NCBI GenBank assembly: GCA_963930185.1
Contig: CAWVLT010000035.1
Coordinates: 1-25,152 of the forward strand
Length of the DNA stretch: 25,152 bases
Source of the DNA: JAGZEG01 sp963930185
GTDB taxonomy: Bacteria; Actinomycetota; Coriobacteriia; Coriobacteriales; UMGS124
Reading direction: 5' to 3'
In this document: piece after piece, positions 7,964-15,248 of the stretch
Position numbering within the stretch: the first letter of the stretch is position 1
Layout of the letters: every line of letters starts with the position of its first letter
Notes under the pieces: model-generated
What the model was told of the DNA's origin: nothing
Seen by the model: only the letters and a program-made list of their open reading frames with translations
Database searches by the model: none
Made by a program: the position numbers and the translations under genes

Positions 7964-8362
7964 ATGGGCCAATCGCCAGAAGTCACGGCAATCCATATGA
8001 CACAGATGAACACGCGCATCGACCGCACCCTGAAATCACAGGGTGACGAGGTGCTGGCCAGGTTCGGATACACACCATCGCAGGCCATCCGGGGTCTTTA
8101 CAGGTTTCTAGTCGCCCACAGGCATGAGCCCGCCAAGGTCGACAGCCTCGTCGCGTCTGACGAGAATGCCAGTCGCGAGGAAGCAAACACCGAGATCAAA
8201 GAGAAGCTCGAGAAGCTTCATAGGGGCTGGCAGCTCTGTGATGAATTCAGAGCCCGCCATGGGATAGGCGACGAAGCCGTGCGCAAGGCGGCAGAAATTC
8301 CCCATGCGACACTCCTTGACGAGGCCCGTTTCGAACGCTTTGAAGGAGCGGCCCATGAGTAG
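7964..8362 (+). CDS. RelB/DinJ-family antitoxin
   Basis: The protein has 132 residues. Residues about 14-50 (MNTRIDRTLKSQGDEVLARF, then GYTPSQAIRGLYRFL) match the ribbon-helix-helix N terminus of RelB/DinJ antitoxins: a short beta strand, a helix, then the T-P-S-Q-A-I-R turn. This part would dimerise, bind the operon's promoter and repress it. The longer C-terminal part, rich in charged residues and probably helical (about 60-130), would wrap the toxin. The protein is longer than typical DinJ (about 86 residues). The gene overlaps the PIN toxin gene by 8 bases, so the two are translationally coupled with antitoxin first. GGAGGAG precedes the start. Confidence 0.8.
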   Translation: MGQSPEVTAIHMTQMNTRIDRTLKSQGDEVLARFGYTPSQAIRGLYRFLVAHRHEPAKVDSLVASDENASREEANTEIKEKLEKLHRGWQLCDEFRARHGIGDEAVRKAAEIPHATLLDEARFERFEGAAHE

Positions 8363-8858
8363 CCCCACGGCCACGAGGCCTCGCCTTCTCGTTGACACCT
8401 GCATCTGGATCGACAGCTACTTTGAGCGCGAGCCCAACGGCAAGCAGGCCCGCGCGTTCTTTGACCAGGCAATCTTGCGCGAAATACCGCTCCTGTACTC
8501 CTGCAATACAGCCGCCAACCTATTCAACATCGTCAAACAGAGGTTGAAAAAGGAACAGCGCATGGCGGGAGGCGAGATCACTCCTGAGTTTGCGGCCGCA
8601 TGCACCGAGGTTGCCTGGCAGTGCCTCGAAAGCATGGAGGAATGCGCGAACGCGGTCGCAGCCGATTCATCCGACCTGTGGCTCGCACGTCACTTTCGCA
8701 GCATACACAACGACTTCGAGGACAACTTGGTCATAGCAGCCGCGCAGCGCGCCTCGGCAAACTACATCGTGACGACCGACCGCATGCTCATCGCCCACTC
8801 CCCCGTTGCGGCAAAGACACCGGATGAGATGATCCAGCTGTTCGAAACGCTGTACTAA
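8355..8858 (+). CDS. PIN-domain toxin (putative ribonuclease)
   Basis: The protein has 167 residues and is a PIN-fold nuclease, the toxin half of the pair. Metal-binding acids are visible as D14 (LLVDTCIWID), D123 (DFEDNLVIAAA) and D142 (IVTTDRM). The position that often carries a conserved Glu after the first helix reads SCNTAANLFNIVKQ, with Asn instead, which may lower or alter activity. PIN toxins of the VapC type cut tRNA or other RNA in the cytoplasm; the target here is unknown. The start at 8355 is set by AAGGAG just upstream and by overlap with the antitoxin stop codon; an in-frame ATG at 8304 would only add 17 residues inside the antitoxin gene. A terminator follows directly. Confidence 0.85.
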   Translation: MSSPTATRPRLLVDTCIWIDSYFEREPNGKQARAFFDQAILREIPLLYSCNTAANLFNIVKQRLKKEQRMAGGEITPEFAAACTEVAWQCLESMEECANAVAADSSDLWLARHFRSIHNDFEDNLVIAAAQRASANYIVTTDRMLIAHSPVAAKTPDEMIQLFETLY

Positions 8859-8865
8859 GGTAAAA

Positions 8866-8899
8866 GACCGGTCGGGGTTCTTGCTCCGGCCGGCCTTTT
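8866..8899 (+). terminator. Rho-independent terminator of the toxin-antitoxin operon
   Basis: GACCGGTCGGGG (8866-8877) pairs with CTCCGGCCGGCC (8884-8895) with two G-U wobbles and one mismatch, a 6-base loop, and TTTT after the stem. It starts 7 bases after the toxin stop codon. Confidence 0.8.
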
Positions 8900-8944
8900 C
8901 GATGGGACGGGAGACTTTCTGGTGGGACGGGAGGTGGTTGCCAC

Positions 8945-9550
8945 ATGATGGGTAAAACGCACCTGGCCGCCGGCCTTGCCGTCTCGCTCGCAATCGCCCA
9001 GCCCGACACGCCCGCCCAGTGTCTGGCGGCAGTCATGGCCGGGGCCTTGGGCGGGGTGCTGGCAGACAGTGACACCATCGATGACGACAACCGCCCAGAC
9101 GCCCTCGCCGGTCAGTTTGTCGCCGCCGGCTCGATCGCCGCCGGTTCGCTTATCGACTACGTCTTCCGCTTCGGGATTTGCCAGTCCGTTGCCGCCAACC
9201 CCTCGCAGGTGGCAGCCGGTCTGGTGCTGTTCGTCACTCTCTACGCGATCGGCTTCCTTTCCAAGCACCGTTCATTCACGCACTCGCTGCTTGCTCTGGC
9301 GCTATACTCGGGCGCGATCGCCCTCATCTACCCACCCGCCACCCTCTGCTTTGCCGGGGCGTATCTGTCACATCTGCTGCTCGACCTCACGAACAAGAAG
9401 AAGGTTCCCCTTCTCTATCCCCTGCACCCCGGCTTTTGCCTGGGATGGTTCTACGCTGGAAAGACGGCGAACACGGTGATAATGGCCTCCAGCTTCACCC
9501 TAGCTGTCGTTCTTCTCGCCGCCAGCGTCATACGGATTGCGCTGGGGTGA
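8945..9550 (+). CDS. YdjM/DUF457-type membrane metal-dependent hydrolase
   Basis: This 201-residue membrane protein belongs by motif to the YdjM (DUF457) family of predicted membrane-bound metal-dependent hydrolases. The histidine motif H108-RSFT-H113 and the downstream H143-LLL-D147 are the family's likely metal ligands, set between hydrophobic helices. The N terminus also carries the usual KTHLAAG and an acidic GGVLADSDTIDDD segment. Length agrees with the family (about 190-210). GGAGGTGG lies 7 bases before the ATG at 8945; a second ATG follows directly. It follows the toxin terminator, so it is its own unit. In E. coli, ydjM is SOS-induced; no LexA box was recognised here. Biological role and substrate are not known. 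Confidence 0.82.
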   Translation: MMGKTHLAAGLAVSLAIAQPDTPAQCLAAVMAGALGGVLADSDTIDDDNRPDALAGQFVAAGSIAAGSLIDYVFRFGICQSVAANPSQVAAGLVLFVTLYAIGFLSKHRSFTHSLLALALYSGAIALIYPPATLCFAGAYLSHLLLDLTNKKKVPLLYPLHPGFCLGWFYAGKTANTVIMASSFTLAVVLLAASVIRIALG

Positions 9551-9587
9551 CATCGCCAGAGGAAAGAAGCCCCACAAGAAACGCCAA

Positions 9588-9625
9588 ACGGCTCCATGTG
9601 CCGAGTACTTTGCACATGAAGCCGT
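9588..9625. terminator. Hairpin between convergent genes
   Basis: ACGGCTCCATGTGC (9588-9601) pairs with GCACATGAAGCCGT (9612-9625) with a single C-A mismatch and a 10-base loop. It sits in the 98-base gap between the YdjM-like gene and the convergent flavoprotein gene, so it could serve both strands. There is no long T run on either side. Confidence 0.55.
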
Positions 9626-9648
9626 CGGCCGCCAATCGCTACTGTTCG

Positions 9649-11367
9649 TTATTGAGCGTCGGCGTCAATGAACTCAGGGGCGAGATACCCAAAGGTCAGA
9701 GCAGTGCCATGGGTGCTGCCGTTGATGAGCGTGGGATAATCGTTGCCATAGCGACCGCCCATATTGTTGCCAATTGCGTACAGGCCGGGGATGGGATCCT
9801 GGTTCTTGTCAACGACGCGCAGGCACTCATCAACAAGGATGCCACCATTGGTGCCCATGACGGCCGGACCGAACTTGGCAGCATAGAACGGGGGCTTCAT
9901 GATGGTGTTCATGAGCTCGGGCTCCTTGCCGAAGTCCAGGTCCTTGCCACCGACAGACAGCTCGTTGTAGCGCTCGACGGTAGCCAGGAACGTGTCCTTG
10001 TCCACGCCAATGAGGTCAGCGAGCTCCTCGAGAGTGTCGGCCTGGAAAACCGAACCAAGCTCCATGTTGCTCTCGAGCATGGCCTGGTCAGATTCGGGCG
10101 ACCAGATCTGCCCATGCAGGCGACCCATGCCATCCCAGAACTGGCCGCCACCGTACGCCATGGACGCGGCAAGCTGCGTGGGCCAGTCGGAGTCGAAGAT
10201 GCTCCACGCATAGTCGGCGTCGCCGGGCTGCTGGAGGATCTTGATGGACTTGGCCTGCGTCCAGTTGTTCTCGTTCATGAAGCGCTTGCCATGAGAGTTC
10301 ACATGCAGGAAGCCATAGGCCTGCCAGGTATAGGCAACGAGATGCAAAGAGGTCGGCACCGAGGCGCACTCCATCTGACCACCCACCCACATGGCGGCCT
10401 TGTGCATGTCGCCGGTGTTGGCGCCCACGGGCGTGTAGTAGCTCTTCGGGGCACGCAGACAGATGGGAGCGTAGCATTCGAGCATCTCGGGATCGCCCGC
10501 AAAGTCACCGGCAGCCAGAATAACGCCCTTGTTGGCCAGATAGCGATGATAGCCGTCCTCGCCCAGGGCGTCGACGCCGATCACAGCGCCAGCGTCATCA
10601 GTCACGAGCTGCTGGCCCGCCATGTTAAACACAAACTGGGCGCCGCCCTCAAGGGCTCCCTGGTAGAACACCCACACCGGCACGGTGAGAGCGCCCTGCC
10701 CCTCCTGTGCCTCGCCGCCAAACATGTGGGTGCAAGGGAACTCGGGCAGGATCCTGTTACGGGAGTGCCCGTCGTACAGCGTGACCTCGTATCCGCTCGT
10801 CTCAGCCTTGTCGATGAGCCAGTCCATCGCCTCGTGCGAGCGATTGATGAACAGCCACACCAGCTCCTCCTTGCAGCGGTCACTGCAGCGGGCAACCCAC
10901 TGGCGAGCAAGCTCCTCCTTATCGATCTGGATGCCCGCCTCGAGCATGGCCTTCGAGTCCACCGCACCGAAGTGGCCACCACGGCTCTGGACCGTCTCGG
11001 TCTTCTCGATGACCACGACGCTGTCACCAAGCTCGACCGCGTGACATGCCGCTGCGCAGCCGCCGATACCACCGCCGACGATGACGATGTCAGCCTCGGT
11101 AGTGTCGATGATGTCGGCCTCGGCGATAGGCTCGGGTGCGGTCTCCCAACTCCACTTCTTCGTTGGCACATACCCAGCCAAGAAGCCGTCCGGACCAAGC
11201 GCGCGGTTGATCGTGCTGTCCACCTCGCTAGTTCCTGCCGAGGCATCGGAGGCAGCGCTGTCAGCCGGTTCTTCAGCAAATGCGGGGACCGTCGCGCTAG
11301 CGGCAAAAACTGCGCCGGCCATGGCCGCGCCAGAAACGAACGAGCGCCTATCGATTGCCTTGCTCAT
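9649..11367 (-). CDS. Tat-exported FAD-dependent fumarate-reductase-type flavoprotein
   Basis: The protein has 572 residues. DRRSFVSG near the N terminus followed by an alanine-rich helix ending VPAFAEE is a Tat signal, placing the folded FAD protein outside the membrane. The FAD motif is canonical (ADIVIVGGGIGGCAAA, about residues 90-110, then VVVIEKTE), and the C-terminal FAD contact reads IPGLYAIGNNMGGRYGNDYP. It belongs to the FAD_binding_2 reductase family without heme or FMN domain, so electrons must come from a partner not seen here. The middle region differs strongly from the 6073 and 20023 proteins, suggesting a different substrate. The start is chosen at the ATG with GAGAGGA seven bases before it; an upstream ATG at 11394 would add nine residues without a ribosome site. 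It is divergent from the LuxR regulator at 11616, its likely controller. Confidence 0.88.
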   Translation of the reverse strand: MSKAIDRRSFVSGAAMAGAVFAASATVPAFAEEPADSAASDASAGTSEVDSTINRALGPDGFLAGYVPTKKWSWETAPEPIAEADIIDTTEADIVIVGGGIGGCAAACHAVELGDSVVVIEKTETVQSRGGHFGAVDSKAMLEAGIQIDKEELARQWVARCSDRCKEELVWLFINRSHEAMDWLIDKAETSGYEVTLYDGHSRNRILPEFPCTHMFGGEAQEGQGALTVPVWVFYQGALEGGAQFVFNMAGQQLVTDDAGAVIGVDALGEDGYHRYLANKGVILAAGDFAGDPEMLECYAPICLRAPKSYYTPVGANTGDMHKAAMWVGGQMECASVPTSLHLVAYTWQAYGFLHVNSHGKRFMNENNWTQAKSIKILQQPGDADYAWSIFDSDWPTQLAASMAYGGGQFWDGMGRLHGQIWSPESDQAMLESNMELGSVFQADTLEELADLIGVDKDTFLATVERYNELSVGGKDLDFGKEPELMNTIMKPPFYAAKFGPAVMGTNGGILVDECLRVVDKNQDPIPGLYAIGNNMGGRYGNDYPTLINGSTHGTALTFGYLAPEFIDADAQ

Positions 11368-11398
11368 GGTGTCCTCTCTTTCCCTTGTAGCCACGCGC

Positions 11399-11484
11399 CG
11401 CCGGTGATACCACCTGTGGTGCGCCGTCCCGGTTCAGGTTATCAACCAAGCCAGCAATCGACCTCACCCTTCGCCGGTGATACC
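11399..11484. promoter_or_regulatory. Two-copy 13-bp direct repeat, candidate operator
   Basis: CGCCGGTGATACC occurs at 11399-11411 and again, identical, at 11472-11484, with 73 bases between starts (about seven helical turns). Both copies lie in the divergent gap between the flavoprotein and LuxR genes. The second copy ends just before a candidate -35 box, centred about 43 bases before the predicted transcript start, a usual place for an activator. A partial palindrome, GGTTATCAACC (11437-11447), lies between them. Confidence 0.55.
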
Positions 11485-11485
11485 C

Positions 11486-11514
11486 TTGCGAGCAGCGGTT
11501 TTGACCCCTATTAT
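11486..11514 (+). promoter_or_regulatory. Candidate promoter of the LuxR gene
   Basis: TTGCGA (11486-11491) and TATTAT (11509-11514) are separated by 17 bases, a sigma-70-like arrangement reading towards the LuxR start at 11616. The 5' leader would be about 95 bases long. Confidence 0.45.
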
Positions 11515-11615
11515 CAATAGCGGAGATCGCGCGTCGCGCTACGCCCTTCGCACCAACGCGGGAAAGCGCCCAGAGCCAGTCACGCGCACGGAGCGATGTT
11601 GGGGATTGTGACAAG

Positions 11616-13133
11616 ATGCTAAGCAGAAAACTCCGACCTGCGCCAGTTGCAAGGTCAATCTTGGTCACCTTGGGATTCACCCTTGTATACATCACCTCGA
11701 CCCTGACGATTTGGAGTGGCAACTTCGCCTTTCTGTCTGGCCAGCCCGACATTCCCAACGTCTATGACGGCTCGTCTGCCCTGCGATCCGTTGCGTTTGG
11801 TCTCACGTTCGGGGTCATCGGACTTGTCGGGATGCGATGGCACGGACTTCATCGACCACTTCCCGTAGTCGCAGGCCTTCTACTTCTCACCGGCATTGGC
11901 CTGGTCTGGGATCCAGCAAATGCCTTGGCCGGATCGATGCAGACCACTGGCGGAATGTTGATCGGCATCGGCATGGCAAGCTTGTTCTCCACCTGGGAAC
12001 AAATATTCTACGAGCAGCCAGAAGAAGCGGTGGGGTTTGAGATTGGCGTTGCCGCTATAGTGTCCGGCGTGCTTTTCCTTGCTCTGACCATGTTGCATGC
12101 AGCACTTGCCTGGTGCGCCATCATTTCCTCGGTAGCCTGCGTAGCAATCTCCTGGGTTCTCCTGCGCTGGCCATGCGACCTGCGGACCGCGGGTGCCATC
12201 CCCAATATCGAGACCCTCAAAAACCCAGGCTCACATCGATCAAGCAAGCGCTACTCATCCGTCATGCGAGAGCTGTGGAAGCCCACGCTGTGCGTTGCCG
12301 CGCTGGGATTTGTATCTGAGATTGTCAGGGCCTCCGCTTTTGAAAGCCAGTCTGTCGCCAACCTGGTGAACTCCCTCTCGACCATCGGCATCGTCATCTC
12401 GGGCGTCATGCTCATAATCATCTGGGCGCTGAGCAAGCGTGCAATCGCCCTCACTACCGTATATCAGGTCTTCTTCCCCATTTTCGTAACCGGGTTCGTT
12501 CTCATGCCGTTTTTGGGCCTGTCGTTTCGCCATGCCTTTGTCGCGCTCACATGGGTGGCATTTTCAGTGCTCATGTCCCTTCTCATGATAATCTGCGCCA
12601 GCACCGCCCGACAGCATAACGTAAGTGCCCTCGGCCTCTACGGAATATCGTCGTGCTTTTCATACCTCTTCGCGGCGCTAGGCGCTTTCGTTGGGTTTCG
12701 AACGAACGGAGTCGAGGCATTTGGAGTCGCCCAGGTATTCATCATTGCACTCTTCTCCATCTACTTGCTTGCACTCGCTCTGTTTGCGAGCAGGGCACAT
12801 CGAGAAAAGAAGGCTCTGGAACCTCCTACATCAACCCAGAGACCCCGAGCGAATAGTGAAGACAGCATCACAGAGTCAATCGATCCCGCCGCGATCAAAT
12901 CTGATCCGACCGACGAGGCATGCCAGCTCCTCGCGCAGCGCTACGGGCTCTCCAAACGCGAACAGGACGTGCTTCGCCTCTATGTGCGCGGCCGCGATAC
13001 GCCCTACATCGTCGAACATCTATACATAACCGAAAACACCGTGCGCACGCACATCCGCGGCATTTATCGCAAGACTGGCGTCCACAGTAAGCAGGAGCTG
13101 CTTGACACTTTAGAAAGCACCGACTCCTTGTAA
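11616..13133 (+). CDS. Membrane-bound LuxR-family transcriptional regulator
   Basis: The protein has 505 residues. Residues about 12-395 hold roughly ten to twelve hydrophobic helices with short loops, followed by a polar linker (about 395-435) and a LuxR/GerE helix-turn-helix (about 442-500: YGLSKREQDVLRLYVRGRD, YITENTVRTHIRGIYRKTGVHSKQEL). This is the same one-component membrane sensor/regulator architecture as the genes at 4281 and 18124, but the membrane part is quite different in sequence, as expected if each senses its own ligand. It is divergent from the flavoprotein at 9649, across a 248-base gap with a 13-bp direct repeat. The ribosome site before the ATG is weak. Control of the divergent reductase is inferred from context. 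Confidence 0.88.
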   Translation: MLSRKLRPAPVARSILVTLGFTLVYITSTLTIWSGNFAFLSGQPDIPNVYDGSSALRSVAFGLTFGVIGLVGMRWHGLHRPLPVVAGLLLLTGIGLVWDPANALAGSMQTTGGMLIGIGMASLFSTWEQIFYEQPEEAVGFEIGVAAIVSGVLFLALTMLHAALAWCAIISSVACVAISWVLLRWPCDLRTAGAIPNIETLKNPGSHRSSKRYSSVMRELWKPTLCVAALGFVSEIVRASAFESQSVANLVNSLSTIGIVISGVMLIIIWALSKRAIALTTVYQVFFPIFVTGFVLMPFLGLSFRHAFVALTWVAFSVLMSLLMIICASTARQHNVSALGLYGISSCFSYLFAALGAFVGFRTNGVEAFGVAQVFIIALFSIYLLALALFASRAHREKKALEPPTSTQRPRANSEDSITESIDPAAIKSDPTDEACQLLAQRYGLSKREQDVLRLYVRGRDTPYIVEHLYITENTVRTHIRGIYRKTGVHSKQELLDTLESTDSL

Positions 13134-13135
13134 TT

Positions 13136-13171
13136 TATCATTATTCGTTATATTCTTGACATAGAATGATA
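13136..13171. promoter_or_regulatory. A/T-rich promoter region with inverted repeat before the DUF2975 gene
   Basis: TATCATT (13136-13142) and AATGATA (13165-13171) form a 7-bp inverted repeat across a 22-base A/T-rich spacer, which also holds TTGACA (13156-13161) and TATATT (13149-13154). No standard -35/-10 spacing fits well. It could be an operator for the YozG-like regulator encoded downstream. AGGAGG precedes the ATG at 13194. Confidence 0.35.
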
Positions 13172-13193
13172 CATAGCGAGAGAGGAGGCCACC

Positions 13194-13958
13194 ATGAAGT
13201 CCGCTCGTACCGGTGACCAACAAGCCCGTGCAGCCAAGTCAGCGGAACTTGGACGTCAGGAGGTGACCGCCCGGCTGAGAAAGGCGTGCTCGCTTGCCCA
13301 AGGGTTCTGCATCGTCCTTCTCATCATGACGCTCATCGTGCTGGCGACAGCATGCGTGCTTTTCTCCCGCCAGCTAACGGAAGGCGCCGCCGAGCTCTAC
13401 GGCGAGGAGGGCAGCCCCTCGGTCGCGCAGCGCCTCTTTGTCGAGACCGACGTGGCGGTAGAGATCAGGGGGCTGTCGAACGCGACGTTTGACTGGGCGT
13501 TCTTCAGAGACGTGCCCGGTGCCGCTGGAGGCGGAGGCGGGACGGTGCTGGCGCACCAGCTCATCGACGTCCCGTCACGCACCGGGTACATCACCGAGCG
13601 TGCGGCACTCCCGCAGCTCGTGTGGGCGGTCTCTGCGTGCGCGATCTCGATCCCGCTGTTTCTCGCCGGCATGCACCTCTTCAAGCGCATCGCACGGACC
13701 GGAAAGCCGTTCCGCGTCGACCGGGCGCGCGAGCTCGGGCGCATGGCGTGGCTGATCATCGCGCTGTCGTTCGTCCCGGGCGTGCTCAATCTCGCCTGCG
13801 TGGCGATCGGGACAGCCGTCCTGCCGGACACTGCGGTTGCCGCCAACGTGTCCTTCTTCAACTACACGCTGCTCGCCTGCGGCTTTCTGCTCCTTGCGCT
13901 CGCGCGGGCGTTCGAGTACGGCTGCATACTGCAGGCGCAGGATGACGGCTTGGTGTAA
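13194..13958 (+). CDS. DUF2975-family membrane protein
   Basis: The protein has 254 residues with four predicted membrane helices: about residues 34-57, 142-166, 185-210 and 218-240. Between the first two lies a loop of about 85 residues with a glycine-rich stretch (AAGGGGGTVLAHQL). The cytoplasmic motif FKRIARTGKPFRVDRARELGRMAW between helices 2 and 3 (shown here as the family's G-x-P-F signature) is typical of DUF2975. Such proteins are usually encoded beside a small YozG-type helix-turn-helix protein, as here (14181). Function in the family is unknown. AGGAGG lies six bases before the ATG. A small hairpin (AGCCTT 13978-13983 with AAGGCT 14000-14005) follows the stop. Confidence 0.75.
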   Translation: MKSARTGDQQARAAKSAELGRQEVTARLRKACSLAQGFCIVLLIMTLIVLATACVLFSRQLTEGAAELYGEEGSPSVAQRLFVETDVAVEIRGLSNATFDWAFFRDVPGAAGGGGGTVLAHQLIDVPSRTGYITERAALPQLVWAVSACAISIPLFLAGMHLFKRIARTGKPFRVDRARELGRMAWLIIALSFVPGVLNLACVAIGTAVLPDTAVAANVSFFNYTLLACGFLLLALARAFEYGCILQAQDDGLV

Positions 13959-14041
13959 GATTACCATCTGAGTGAAAAGCCTTCGCGTCCGACAGCGCAA
14001 AGGCTAGGGCAGCGATGACCGGAAGCGCGAAAACGCTCGAA

Positions 14042-14146
14042 AGCAACGCGACGCCTGTGAGCAAGACGACGCCCGCAAGCAAAACGGCGTTCACAAGCAA
14101 GACGGCGTTCGCAAGCAAATGGATGCCCAGAAGCAATGCGCCCGCA
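14042..14146 (+). repeat. Degenerate 18-bp tandem repeat, about six units
   Basis: Units starting AGCAA recur every 18 bases at 14042, 14060, 14078, 14096, 14114 and 14132. The third and fourth (AGCAAAACGGCGTTCACA and AGCAAGACGGCGTTCGCA) differ at two positions, and the outer ones are more diverged. In one plus-strand frame they would read as hexapeptides (SKTTPA, SKTAFT, SKTAFA), but that frame then runs into the wrong frame of the next gene. I treat it as non-coding. A run of seven G's follows at about 14150-14156, shortly before the ribosome site of the YozG-like gene. Confidence 0.75.
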
Positions 14147-14180
14147 GAGCGGGGGGGTGCGAACCAACGAGGAGGTGGCC

Positions 14181-14408
14181 ATGATCGTCTCGAGGCTCGA
14201 CGTCTTGCTGGCAAAGCGCAAGATGCGCTCGCGCGACCTGGCCAAGCTCGTGGGGATCTCCGAAGTGAATATCTCCCGCATCAAGACCGGCAAGATCAAC
14301 GCCATCCGCTTCTCCACGCTCGAGGCCCTCTGCCGCGCGCTCGACTGCCAGCCGGGCGATTTGCTGGAATACGTGGAGGACGAGGAAGGCGAGGAGCGCG
14401 AAGCCTGA
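14181..14408 (+). CDS. YozG-like Cro/CI-family regulator
   Basis: This 75-residue protein is almost entirely one Xre/Cro-type helix-turn-helix (MIVSRLDVLLAKRKMRSRDL, then LVGISEVNISRIKTGKINAI and FSTLEALCRALDCQPGDLLEY), with an acidic tail. The pattern, especially the ending C-x-x-L-D-C-Q-P-G-D-L-L-E-Y type, is the YozG/HTH_26 group usually encoded next to DUF2975 membrane proteins. The start is fixed by AGGAGG five bases before the ATG at 14181. An in-frame ATG at 14136 lies in repeat-derived sequence with no ribosome site. It probably controls its own locus together with the DUF2975 gene 222 bases upstream; the gap holds an 18-bp tandem repeat. Confidence 0.85.
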   Translation: MIVSRLDVLLAKRKMRSRDLAKLVGISEVNISRIKTGKINAIRFSTLEALCRALDCQPGDLLEYVEDEEGEEREA

Positions 14409-14462
14409 CCGGAAAACGCCCGATTGCCGACTGTGGGCTTGCGCCTCGCGCCAGCGGGCTCC

Positions 14463-14918
14463 TTACGCGAGGGCGGCGTCCATGCTGCACTTCCTCGGCC
14501 GCCCCGGGCCAGGGTTCTCGGCAATGCGGGCGTCAATTGACGCACGCGTCACAAACGTGGAGCGGCCTTTCGAATAGCCCTCGAGCAAGCCGGACTTGAG
14601 CATCTGGGACACTCGGCCACGAGACACCCCAAGCAGGCGGGCGGCCTCGCTGGCGCTCACCGCATCGATCGCATCCAGGCTCGCCTGCACCGCAACGACC
14701 CCCACCCTTCCGCCATGGACAGGCGTGTTGTTGAACGTGGCAGCCGGCATGGTCAGCCGGGCCATAAGCGCGTGCTCGGCCTCGCCCAGCAGCCAGTCTG
14801 CCGCCATACGAGAGGCTTCCTCCCAGCTCGAACCCTGAGTGCCGCCCTCAAGATCAAATGGCACGGCAACGATGAGCCCGTCGTCCTCGAAGAACTCGAA
14901 CTCGTATACAGCGAACAT
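14463..14918 (-). CDS. hicB: HicB-like antitoxin with C-terminal helix-turn-helix
   Basis: The protein has 151 residues from the preferred start. The N-terminal half (FAVYEFEFFEDDGLIVAVPF, then TQGSSWEEASRMAADWLLGEAE) follows the HicB partial-RNase-H fold: beta strands, a glycine-containing turn, then the W-E-E-A helix. This part neutralises HicA. The C-terminal part (SASEAARLLGVSRGRVSQMLKSGLLEGYSKGRS, given in part) is an excisionase-like DNA-binding domain that should repress the hicA promoter. Two ATGs lie nine bases apart. AAGGAG touches the first (14927) directly and sits nine bases from the second (14918), so the second is the likelier start. hicA lies 27 bases upstream, the usual toxin-first order for hicAB. 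Confidence 0.8.
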   Translation of the reverse strand: MFAVYEFEFFEDDGLIVAVPFDLEGGTQGSSWEEASRMAADWLLGEAEHALMARLTMPAATFNNTPVHGGRVGVVAVQASLDAIDAVSASEAARLLGVSRGRVSQMLKSGLLEGYSKGRSTFVTRASIDARIAENPGPGRPRKCSMDAALA

Positions 14919-14945
14919 GGATGCCATCTCCTTATGACGGTCGCT

Positions 14946-15119
14946 TTATTTGATGCCTGCTTGCTTCTTTATCTTCTGGAACAGCTGCTCGGATATTTCG
15001 GAATGTCGAGGAACCTGCATCCAGTGCACGCCGTCTGTCCAGTGCTCGTGATTCGTCCCTCCGTTTGGGTGTAGACCGTGCTTTCTAAGAAGTGCGACCA
15101 CTTCCGCTCTCTTGACCAT
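14946..15119 (-). CDS. hicA: HicA-family mRNA interferase toxin
   Basis: This is a 57-residue protein. It begins MVKRAEVVALLRKHGLHPN and continues with GGTNHEHWTDGVHWMQVPRH, then SEISEQLFQKIKKQAGIK. This is the HicA double-stranded-RNA-binding fold: an N-terminal helix, the G-G-T-N-H catalytic turn with His24, the V-P-R-H strand, then a C-terminal helix with K-x-x-K. HicA enzymes cleave mRNA in the cytoplasm and are held in check by HicB. Length matches the family (about 55-65). It lies 27 bases before hicB on the same strand, under a near-consensus promoter. The ribosome site is weak (GGGACGG about six bases before the ATG), which may keep toxin synthesis low relative to HicB. Confidence 0.9.
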   Translation of the reverse strand: MVKRAEVVALLRKHGLHPNGGTNHEHWTDGVHWMQVPRHSEISEQLFQKIKKQAGIK

Positions 15120-15134
15120 CGCTGCCGTCCCATT

Positions 15135-15163
15135 AATATAAATTAAGTTTATAATTTAGTCAA
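15135..15163 (-). promoter_or_regulatory. hicAB promoter with overlapping operator
   Basis: On the minus strand TTGACT (15163-15158) and TATATT (15140-15135) are exactly 17 bases apart, a near-consensus sigma-70 promoter, 16 bases before the hicA start. An inverted repeat TAAATTA (15139-15145) / TAATTTA (15152-15158) fills the spacer, an ideal place for repression by the HicB helix-turn-helix. Confidence 0.7.
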
Positions 15164-15248
15164 GTACAAGGCTGCTATGATTTGACAATCGACCCATATG
15201 GAATGTTTTTCGATATCAGCCGGTGTGATAATATATATATTCAATATA

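Noticed and set aside
9178..11520. A 780-codon plus-strand open frame across the second flavoprotein
   Set aside because: It is a shadow of the minus-strand flavoprotein gene, which has a Tat signal, FAD motifs and a ribosome site. The shadow's translation has no recognisable domain and begins inside the YdjM-like gene.
14042..14146. Tandem repeat considered as a CRISPR array
   Set aside because: The 18-base units abut with no unique spacers and are degenerate, so it is a simple tandem repeat.
14015..14599. Hexapeptide-repeat protein reading through the 18-bp repeats
   Set aside because: After the repeats the frame runs out of phase through the well-supported YozG-like gene and hicB region, and there is no ribosome site at its start.
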